A stretch of DNA of 50,416 nt, taken from positions 1 to 50,416 of the forward strand of contig JAPLNJ010000853.1 of NCBI GenBank assembly GCA_026692885.1, given 5' to 3'. The position numbers and the translations under genes are program-made. The stretch's first letter is position 1. Every line of letters starts with the position of its first letter. A model generated the notes under the pieces. The model was not told the origin of the DNA and did not search any database. It saw nothing but the letters and a program-made list of their open reading frames with translations. The DNA comes from Planctomycetota bacterium (GTDB lineage: Bacteria; Planctomycetota; Planctomycetia; Pirellulales; Pirellulaceae). This document shows, piece by piece, positions 43,793 to 50,416 of this stretch.

Positions 43793-44917
43793 GTGACGCC
43801 TCGAAGAGATGCTGTGCAACCATGGACTCGCTGGGCTGGTCTCGCCGCCGTGTTTCTGGCCTTCGCTGCGGGCGTCGTCGTGCTGATGCTGTGGCTGGCC
43901 GGCAAGTTCTCGCCAAAGGTGTCCGAGATCCCCGCCACCGACCGCGTCCCGGTGGCGGAGACGCGGGGGCAGGTGGTGCCGGTGCGTGTGGTCCAACTGG
44001 AACGTTCGGAATCCGCCGTCGGGACGATCCGTGCGGTGCATGAAACCAGCATCGGCTCCCGGTTGCTTTCCCGGGTGGTCGAGGTCGATCTCAAGGCCGG
44101 CCAGCAGGTCCAGGCGGGTGACGTCCTGATTCGGCTGGACGATACGGATCTGCGGGCCAAACTGCAGCAGGCCAAGGCCGGCGTGAGTTCCGCGGAAGCA
44201 CTCCAGACGCAGTTGGCTGCCGATGAGAAACGTTATGCCGAACTGCTGAAGACCAGTGCGATCAGTCGGCAGCAACACGAAAAAGCGGCCGCGGCCCTGC
44301 AAGCGGCTCAAGCCGATCTGCTGCGTGCCCAGGAAGCCGTCAAGGAAACGCAGGCCATGCTGGATTGGGCCACCATCCAGTCGCCCATGGACGGAACGGT
44401 GATCGACAAGAAAGTCGATGTGGGCGACATGGTCACGCCGGGTCAGCTGCTGCTCACGCTGCTCGATCCCAAACGGATGCAGCTGGTCGCCAGCGTGCGC
44501 GAGTCCTTGACGCGGCAACTCAACGTCGGCGATAGCATCGGCGTCCAGGTGGAAGGGCTCGACAAACAGTGCCGCGGGACCGTCAGCGAGATTGTGCCGG
44601 AAGCCCAGTCCGCCAGCCGCTCCTTCCAAGTCAAAGTCACCGGGCCTTGCCCCGCCGGGATGATGTCCGGCATGTTCGGGCGAATCCTGGTCCCCTTGGG
44701 GAAAGAATCAATCCTGGTCATTCCCGGCCAGGCGGTGCAGAAAGTAGGTCAATTGGAACTGGTGGCAATCGTCGATCACGGCCAGACCCGCCAGCGGGCC
44801 ATCCGCACGGGGCGGACGCTCGAGGCCGACGTGGAAGTGCTGTCCGGCTTGCGCGAGGGGGAACAAGTCGTGGTCCCGGCGGTTGCGAAAGCGGTGCAGG
44901 AGGCGACCCATGAGTAA
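43793..44917 (+). CDS. RND efflux periplasmic adaptor (HlyD family)
   Basis: A 374-residue membrane-fusion protein: an N-terminal membrane helix (LAAVFLAFAAGVVVLMLWLA), a biotinyl-lipoyl-like domain (LLSRVVEVDLKAGQQVQAGD), a coiled coil (AADEKRYAELLKTSAISRQQ and onward) and the beta-barrel region after VIDKKVDVGDMVTPGQ. It bridges the inner-membrane pump with an outer-membrane channel. The start is GTG 43793 with AAAGGGG. Its end overlaps the pump gene by 8 bp. Confidence 0.93.
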   Translation: MTPRRDAVQPWTRWAGLAAVFLAFAAGVVVLMLWLAGKFSPKVSEIPATDRVPVAETRGQVVPVRVVQLERSESAVGTIRAVHETSIGSRLLSRVVEVDLKAGQQVQAGDVLIRLDDTDLRAKLQQAKAGVSSAEALQTQLAADEKRYAELLKTSAISRQQHEKAAAALQAAQADLLRAQEAVKETQAMLDWATIQSPMDGTVIDKKVDVGDMVTPGQLLLTLLDPKRMQLVASVRESLTRQLNVGDSIGVQVEGLDKQCRGTVSEIVPEAQSASRSFQVKVTGPCPAGMMSGMFGRILVPLGKESILVIPGQAVQKVGQLELVAIVDHGQTRQRAIRTGRTLEADVEVLSGLREGEQVVVPAVAKAVQEATHE

Positions 44918-47900
44918 GCCTTCCGACAGCACCGCAGGTCAGGAGCACAACTTCACGAATCGGATTGTGAAAGTGTTCCTGGAGTCCAACCTTTCGCTGA
45001 TTCTAATCCTGTTGGCCACGGTCGTCGGCCTGGCGGCGTTGGGCTTGACGCCGCGCGAGGAGGACCCGCAGATTATCGTCCCCTTGGCCGACGTCTTCGT
45101 CAATTTCCCCGGTCATTCGGCGGCGGAAGTCGAGCAGTTGGTCACCACGCCTTTGGAGAAGATGCTGTATCAGATCGACGGTGTCGAGTACGTGTACTCG
45201 ATGAGCCGCGAAAACCAGGCGATCATTACGGTGCGCTACTATGTGGGGGAAGACCGTGAGCGGAGCCTGGTCAAACTCTCCAAAAAACTCGACGAGAACG
45301 TGGATCTCGTCCCGCCCGGCGTGAGCGGCTGGGTGGTCAAGCCGGTCGAGATTGACGACGTCCCGATCGTGACCCTGACCCTGACCAGCCGGTCGAGCGA
45401 CGACACCAGCTTGCGCCGGGTGGCCGAGGAAGTCACACAGCGTCTGGCTGGCGTGCAGGATGTGTCGCGGGCGTACGTGGTGGGCGGACGACCGCGCGTG
45501 GTGCAGGTACTGATGGACCCGGACCGGATGGCGGCGTATCACGTCTCGCCCTTGGAGTTGCAGCGCGCCCTTCAAGGGGCCAACGTGCGCCAGACGGCAG
45601 GCGATTTCCGCAGCCAGGACCGGCTGATCCGCGTCGAGGCGGGAGAAGCTCTTCAGAACGCCCGGCAGTTAGGCGATCTGGTGTTGGGCGTGTTCGACGG
45701 CCACCCTGTGTTTCTCAAGGATGTCGCGGCCGTCGAGGATGGACCCGAGGAAGTCGAGAGTTACGTGCGTCATGGCTGGGGGCCGGCCCGCGGGTTTACG
45801 AAACACGAATCTTTCCCCGGTACGGTCCTGGGCGAAACTCCGACCGCGGAAACGCTGTCTGCGAGCGACTCCTTGTCGCAATCGGCGGTAACGATCGCAA
45901 TTGCCAAGAAGAAAGGCGCCAACGCGGTCTGGGTGGCCAACGCCGTGTTGCGCCAAGCTGAAGCCTTGCAGGCGACCATCGTGCCCAGCGACATGGACTT
46001 GGTGCTCACCCGCAACTACGGCCTGACCGCCAACGAGAAAGTCAATGAACTCGTGGAGGGTTTGGCAGTGGCCATCCTGATCGTGGTGGCCTTGCTCACC
46101 TTGGGGCTGGGTTGGCGCGAGGCGCTGATCGTGGCGGTCGCCGTGCCGGTCGTCTTTGGGCTGACCTTGGCGGTCAACCTGATGCTGGGCTTCACGATCA
46201 ACCGGGTCACGCTGTTTGCCTTGATTCTGTCCCTGGGCCTCTTGGTGGACGACCCGATTGTAGACGTGGAGAATATCGTCCGGCATTTCGCGCTCCGCAA
46301 GAAGGCCACTCGGCGTATCGTGCTAGAAGCCGTGGCCGAGATCCGCCCGCCCTTGATCACCGCCACGTTGGCCGTCATCGTCAGCTTCCTGCCGTTGTTC
46401 TTCATCACCGGGATGATGGGGCCGTACATGCGGCCCATGGCGCTCAACGTGCCGGTGACCATGCTCATGTCGATGCTCGTGGCGTTCACGATTACGCCCT
46501 GGATGGCGTACCACGTGCTGCGACGCAAGTACAGCGCTGGCGACGTAGGATCGCATGTCGAACATGAGGCCCCCGACCTCGAGACTCTGAAACAGTCGCG
46601 TCTGTACAAGATTTTCTATCCGCTGATGGCCCCGCTGCTCAACTCCCGGCTGGTGGCTTGGGCGTTCTTGATCGGCTTGGCGCTACTGACCGTCGCGGCC
46701 ATGGGCTTGGCGGCTATGCGCAGCGTTCCGCTGAAGATGCTGCCCTTCGACAACAAGAACGAATTGCTGTTGGTGCTCGATTTCGAGGAAGGCACGACGT
46801 TGGAGCGATCCGACGCGGCGGTGCGCGAATTCGAGGCGTATCTGGCCGGCGTGCCCGAAGTGGCCGACTACACGAGCTACGTGGGGCTGGCGTCGCCCAT
46901 GGATTTCAACGGCTTGGTGCGCCACTACTATCTCCGGCGGGGTGACCACGTGGCGGAACTGCGGATCAATCTGGCGGGCAAGAAGAACCGCGAACTGCAG
47001 AGTCACGCCATCGGCCTGCGGATGCGGAACGAACTCCAATCGCTCGCGGATCGGCACCAAGCCCGCCTGAAGCTTGTCGAAACGCCGCCTGGCCCGCCGG
47101 TCATCGCCAGCGTGGTGGCAGAGATCTACGGTCAGCCGGACCATCGCTACGAAGATTTGCTGTTGGGGGCCGATACGGTGCGAACGCGCCTGGCCATCGA
47201 GCCGGGCGTCGTGGATGTGGACGACGTGCGGGAAGCGGCCCAGCAGAAACTGACCTTCGTGACCGACAAGGAAAAGGCGGCCCTCAACGGCCTGACCACG
47301 GCCCAGATCGCCAGTACGCTGCAGGCGGTGCTTGCGGGCGGTACGGTCGGCTTGGTCCGCAGCGAGACGGAACGAAATCCGCTGCGGATCGAGTTGCGCA
47401 TCCCCGTGGAGCGGCGGACCAGTGCAGCCGACTTGGCGAAGGTGCAGGTCAAAGGCGACCAGGGACAACTGGTTTCGATCGCCGAGTTAGGTCGCTGGGA
47501 CACGACTCGCGTGGACCAGACCATTTATCACAAGAACCTGCAGCGCGTGGCCTATGTCTTTGCCGAAACGGCAGGTCGGCCACCGGCGGACGTGGTCGTG
47601 GACGTCCTGGCCGATCGTGGCGACACCGTGCCGCCCGACGCCGGTCGCGGCACGGACTTCGGGCCGGGCAGCGGTTGGGTCAACCGCACCGTGCCTCGGG
47701 CCGTAGCCGAGCGGACGTTCCTCTCCAATGGCAGCCACGTGAGCTGGGGGTTGCCGCCGGGCCTGACAGTGGACTTTGCCGGCGAGGGGGAGTGGAAGAT
47801 CACGCTGGATGTCTTCCGCGACCTGGGGCTGGCCTTTGCCGCCGCGATGATTGCGATCTACGTCCTGCTGGTGGCGCAAATGGGGTCGTTCACGGTGCCC

Positions 47901-48365
47901 CTGATCGTCATGCTGGCGATCCCTCTGACGATTCTGGGCGTGATGCCGGGCTTCTGGCTGCTCAATAGCCTAAACGCTCAACAGGTGGGCGGCTATCTCG
48001 ATCCCGTGTATTTCACCGCGACCGGCATGATCGGCATGATTGCCCTGTCGGGGATCGTGACCCGCGATGCGATCATTCTGGTGGACTTCATCCACCTGTC
48101 GCTGGCCCGTGGCCGCTCGCTGTTCGACGCGATCATGGAGAGCCGCGTGGTGCGTCTGCGGCCAATCCTGTTGACCGCCGCCGCCGCCATGCTGGGCGCC
48201 GTGCCGATTATCATTGACCCGATCTTCTCCGGTCTGGCCTGGTCGCTGATCTTCGGCCTGTTCGCCTCGACCTTGTTTACGCTGTTTGTAATTCCCGTGG
48301 TTTACTCGCTCCTGTATGCGAACAAGCCGGGCCACGGCCTGCCGCAATCGACGATGGAGGATTAA
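44910..48365 (+). CDS. RND efflux transporter permease
   Basis: A 1,151-residue inner-membrane pump of the AcrB/MdtB type, with the expected twelve-helix plan and two large periplasmic loops. TM1 is LSLILILLATVVGLAALGLT. The TM4 proton-relay aspartates are present in LLVDDPIVDVENI. Substrates (drugs, metals or lipids) cannot be assigned. The periplasmic part has an extended loop (about 290-340) that is family-typical, not a repeat insertion. The ATG overlaps the adaptor gene's end and GCAGGAGG precedes it. No TolC-like gene is adjacent. Confidence 0.94.
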   Translation: MSKPSDSTAGQEHNFTNRIVKVFLESNLSLILILLATVVGLAALGLTPREEDPQIIVPLADVFVNFPGHSAAEVEQLVTTPLEKMLYQIDGVEYVYSMSRENQAIITVRYYVGEDRERSLVKLSKKLDENVDLVPPGVSGWVVKPVEIDDVPIVTLTLTSRSSDDTSLRRVAEEVTQRLAGVQDVSRAYVVGGRPRVVQVLMDPDRMAAYHVSPLELQRALQGANVRQTAGDFRSQDRLIRVEAGEALQNARQLGDLVLGVFDGHPVFLKDVAAVEDGPEEVESYVRHGWGPARGFTKHESFPGTVLGETPTAETLSASDSLSQSAVTIAIAKKKGANAVWVANAVLRQAEALQATIVPSDMDLVLTRNYGLTANEKVNELVEGLAVAILIVVALLTLGLGWREALIVAVAVPVVFGLTLAVNLMLGFTINRVTLFALILSLGLLVDDPIVDVENIVRHFALRKKATRRIVLEAVAEIRPPLITATLAVIVSFLPLFFITGMMGPYMRPMALNVPVTMLMSMLVAFTITPWMAYHVLRRKYSAGDVGSHVEHEAPDLETLKQSRLYKIFYPLMAPLLNSRLVAWAFLIGLALLTVAAMGLAAMRSVPLKMLPFDNKNELLLVLDFEEGTTLERSDAAVREFEAYLAGVPEVADYTSYVGLASPMDFNGLVRHYYLRRGDHVAELRINLAGKKNRELQSHAIGLRMRNELQSLADRHQARLKLVETPPGPPVIASVVAEIYGQPDHRYEDLLLGADTVRTRLAIEPGVVDVDDVREAAQQKLTFVTDKEKAALNGLTTAQIASTLQAVLAGGTVGLVRSETERNPLRIELRIPVERRTSAADLAKVQVKGDQGQLVSIAELGRWDTTRVDQTIYHKNLQRVAYVFAETAGRPPADVVVDVLADRGDTVPPDAGRGTDFGPGSGWVNRTVPRAVAERTFLSNGSHVSWGLPPGLTVDFAGEGEWKITLDVFRDLGLAFAAAMIAIYVLLVAQMGSFTVPLIVMLAIPLTILGVMPGFWLLNSLNAQQVGGYLDPVYFTATGMIGMIALSGIVTRDAIILVDFIHLSLARGRSLFDAIMESRVVRLRPILLTAAAAMLGAVPIIIDPIFSGLAWSLIFGLFASTLFTLFVIPVVYSLLYANKPGHGLPQSTMED

Positions 48366-48394
48366 CCTCCGCGGGCGATTACGTGCTAGGTTGC

Positions 48395-48655
48395 CAATGG
48401 AGTGGGAGGGCGAGGCTCCTGCCGAGCCGGTTCCGAACGCCACCGGCGGCTAGCGCCGTGCCGCTCAAAGTAAGTGGCCGTAAAGGAACAAGTCCGCAGA
48501 TTGACCGTAGTACATCGTCAAGGCTTAAGCTTGGGGTGACCGCTGCGGTGGCGTAAGCTTCCAGCTTGCGTTTGACGCGATGCATCGAAAGGCAAGCAGG
48601 ATGCTTACCCCACTTTTTAGCTTTGAAGACGCACTACGACGGATTTGCTAGGTCA
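48395..48655. repeat. Composite of several repeat fragments after the pump gene
   Basis: Contains the GGGAGGGCGAGGCTCCTGCC module (also near 37752), a CACCGGCGGCTAGCGCCGTG segment related to 41744-41770, and a run from about 48515 related to the ends of the 41685 element. No complete palindrome is intact. It separates the convergent pump and PspA genes (48366-48669), where no gene is supported. Confidence 0.7.
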
Positions 48656-48669
48656 TTTACTTACAGCCG

Positions 48670-49365
48670 CTAAGCCTTCCCGCGCTGAGCCTTCCTTTTC
48701 AGTTCCAGCAATTCGGCCTCGGTATCTAAGTCTTCCGCAACAGGCTCGCCCAAGCTTTCGTTGGTCGCCGCCCCCGCGCGCTCGCTGCGGGCCAATTCCG
48801 TCAAAGCCTCGGCCTCGGCTTCGGCCATTTCCACTTTGCGCGCCATCCGGTCGAACTTGTCGAAGGCGTCTTGATCGAGCTCCGGCGTCACCCCGACTTG
48901 CGTCTGAGCGGCTTTGGCTCTGACTTGAGCCGCTTTCTGTCGCGCCGTGAGCGTCCCGAGCCGCCGCTGGGCGTCTTTCAGTTTCGCTTGCATGCCCTCC
49001 AATTGTCGCCGCAAGGTCTGGCTCGCCTCGGCCATGGCCTCGTGCTGGTCGCGCAGGGCCGCGACGACCTTCTCATATTCTTGCTTGCGCGTGATCGCCT
49101 TCCGTGCCAGATCGTCATCGCCCGCCTCGACGGCCTTCTCGGCCCGCTGGGCCCAGGCTGCGACCTGAGCTTCATTCGAAGCCAACTCTTTGGCGGCGGT
49201 CTTCTCATTCGCCATGGTCCGAACCACGTCGGGTTTCGCCTTGCCGATGGCCTCCTCCATTTCCCGGATGGCCTGCTTCAGCATCTTCTCGGGGTCCTCG
49301 TACTCCTCGACGAGGTCGGTGAAGTTGGCGGAAACAATGTCGGAGATGCGTTTGAAGATTCCCAT
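48670..49365 (-). CDS. PspA/IM30 family protein
   Basis: A 231-residue PspA/IM30-type protein: MGIFKRISDIVSANFTDLVE at the start, then long coiled coil (YEDPEKMLKQAIREMEEAIG, AITRKQEYEKVVAALRDQHE) and a C-terminal charged region (LDTEAELLELKRKAQRGKA). ESCRT-III-superfamily members of this kind stabilise stressed membranes by oligomerising on them. No pspF or pspBC is nearby. GGGAG precedes the ATG. Confidence 0.92.
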   Translation of the reverse strand: MGIFKRISDIVSANFTDLVEEYEDPEKMLKQAIREMEEAIGKAKPDVVRTMANEKTAAKELASNEAQVAAWAQRAEKAVEAGDDDLARKAITRKQEYEKVVAALRDQHEAMAEASQTLRRQLEGMQAKLKDAQRRLGTLTARQKAAQVRAKAAQTQVGVTPELDQDAFDKFDRMARKVEMAEAEAEALTELARSERAGAATNESLGEPVAEDLDTEAELLELKRKAQRGKA

Positions 49366-49589
49366 GTTCGTGCTCCCAATACATGTGGCCGCAGGATGCG
49401 CAACTTGTTTCGCGCGTATTTCCCGACGCTGCCGGAGTTCCCGCGACTCGACGCTCGCTCCACTTCGCTCGTCAACCTATTGATGTAGCGGTAAACGCCA
49501 ACCGGTAAACGGGGCGATGGCCAGATCGAGCATTTTTCGCCAGACTTGGACGCTCCGGCTTCCCAGGAACTGGGTGTAACCGTAACCGC

Positions 49590-49618
49590 AATTTAGCACC
49601 GTCGTTGCGATCAAGCAA
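49590..49618 (-). promoter_or_regulatory. Candidate promoter of the PspA gene
   Basis: On the minus strand TTGCTT (49618-49613) and TAAATT (49595-49590) are separated by exactly 17 bases. The leader would be about 215 bases. I see no other structure in 49366-49727. Confidence 0.35.
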
Positions 49619-49727
49619 CGTGCGTTCGAGGTTTCGGGTGGGGGCCTGGCGGCACAGTTCCACGACGCTCCAGGCCGCAGTCACGTGTGGTTGCGGCGCC
49701 GCGTCGTCTATTCTGCGACGTTCCATT

Positions 49728-50416
49728 TCATCGGCCAGGCGTTTCCGGGCTGCCTTGTAGTAATTCTCCGGCCGGGAGACGAAAGACCTGTAGGTCCTGG
49801 CCGGCGGAGCTGGGAATGGCGGCGAAATGCCGGTTGTCGGGAGCACAGGCGATCGTTTTCACATAGCCCGGGCCGGCGGCGTCGAACTCGTAGATCTTGC
49901 GTTGCGTGGCCACGTCCCAGAGATTCACTTTCCCCCGCCCGCCGGAAAGGAGGTACTTGCTGTTGGGCAGGAACCGGGCCGACCACTGCATTTCATTATC
50001 TTGCAGCGTGGGCTGCTGGTGTCCTGAGCGGATGTCCCACATCAACAGCGCGTACAGATCTTGGACCACCACGCGCGAGCCGTCGGGAGCGATGGCCACG
50101 GTTTGTGTGCTGTGCCCTTTCAGTTTGATAGTCCGGATCGTTGCGCCTTTCTGAATGTCGATCAGCGCGAGGGTCTTCCCGTCGGAGGCCAGCCCTTGCT
50201 GGCCGCTCTTCGTGAGGTAGGTCTCCTTCACGGCGCCCTGGAATTCGTCGATGGCAAAGAGCTCGCGGCCGGTCTCCAACTCCCAGCAGCGGGCCTTCTT
50301 TTCGTCGCCGCCGGAGAGCACGAACTTGCTGTCGCTGGAAATCGCGACGGCGCGGATGGCGCTGGCATGGCCCACGAAGCGGCTGCCCTCGGTCAGGCTC
50401 CCGCCCGCCCCGACTT
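49728..50416 (-). CDS. WD40 repeat protein, C-terminal part (gene continues past the window)
   Basis: The frame is open to the window edge, so only the last 229 or so residues are visible. Blades are recognisable: GHASAIRAVAISSDSKFVLS with WELETG, KGHSTQTVAIAPDGSRVVVQ with MWDIRSG, and SARFLPNSKYLLSGGRGKVN with LWDVATQ. This is a beta-propeller of the WD40 type, likely the end of a longer planctomycete WD40 protein or kinase-propeller fusion. The final residues (ELLQGSPETPGR) end without further domains. Confidence 0.88.
   Translation of the reverse strand, partial: VGAGGSLTEGSRFVGHASAIRAVAISSDSKFVLSGGDEKKARCWELETGRELFAIDEFQGAVKETYLTKSGQQGLASDGKTLALIDIQKGATIRTIKLKGHSTQTVAIAPDGSRVVVQDLYALLMWDIRSGHQQPTLQDNEMQWSARFLPNSKYLLSGGRGKVNLWDVATQRKIYEFDAAGPGYVKTIACAPDNRHFAAIPSSAGQDLQVFRLPAGELLQGSPETPGR

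Noticed and set aside
45770..45905. Suspected repeat insertion within the RND pump gene
   Set aside because: The DNA has no inverted arms, and similar loops of variable sequence are usual at this position in related pumps.
49472..49846. 124-codon frame overlapping the end of the WD40 gene
   Set aside because: A segment resembles a helical peptide, but the overlapping WD40 frame has clear propeller motifs and this one has no start signal.
1..50416. tRNA, rRNA or CRISPR array
   Set aside because: I scanned for cloverleaf-like arms, rRNA-conserved words and regularly spaced direct repeats and saw none; the short direct repeats present are simple tandem duplications.

Overview
The window looks like a GC-rich chromosome segment from a member of the Planctomycetota; I cannot place genus or species. 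The lineage call rests on the gene families present. These are two DUF1559 prepilin-like proteins with the H-X9-DG signature, two VCBS/FG-GAP proteins with ASPIC/UnbV-type C-termini, and a roughly 2,355-residue Ser/Thr kinase with STAND-NTPase and FGE-sulfatase-like regions. Uma2 and DUF4058 families, a ThuA-domain protein, a secreted SGNH hydrolase and a Tat-exported sialidase-like protein point the same way. Many large palindromic repeats sit between the genes. I recognised no rRNA, tRNA, CRISPR array, transposase or phage gene.

Layout. 1-739: repeat-rich, no gene. 740-8104: Uma2, tex, a DedA/VTT membrane protein, then a minus-strand group of ThuA-domain protein, redoxin and SGNH hydrolase. 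8105-19765: an accessory block in which DUF1559 + small lipoprotein + TPR protein occurs twice in tandem, each copy with its own conserved promoter and leader. A third TPR protein and two VCBS proteins follow. The second TPR gene has lost 624 bp in frame relative to the first. 19766-22364: a second Uma2 gene, a HigBA-type toxin-antitoxin pair and a repeat cluster that includes an inverted copy of the window's left end. 22365-29432: the giant kinase, which carries two palindromic repeat copies in frame inside its coding sequence.

29433-41916: DUF4058, a SET-domain protein coupled to a DEAD-box helicase with an RRM protein upstream, a 610-residue cysteine-containing protein of unknown function, the sialidase-like protein, msrB, a cinA/SDR pair, and surE with a small lipoprotein. 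41917-50416: guaA, a two-gene RND efflux operon without an outer-membrane partner, a PspA/IM30 protein and the C-terminal end of a WD40 protein that continues past the window.

How the genes relate. The DUF1559-lipoprotein-TPR-VCBS block looks like a set of envelope components: predicted pseudopilins, lipoproteins, single-pass TPR proteins facing out, and anchored beta-propellers. Its tandem duplication, partial sequence homogenisation and deletion suggest recent remodelling. A joint function is inference. The other strong theme is modular palindromic repeats, often nested. They end genes, supply a stop codon (SGNH hydrolase) and persist in frame inside a coding sequence (kinase). Gene starts were moved from the longest open frame to the best-supported start where a ribosome-binding site, homology or repeat content argued for it.
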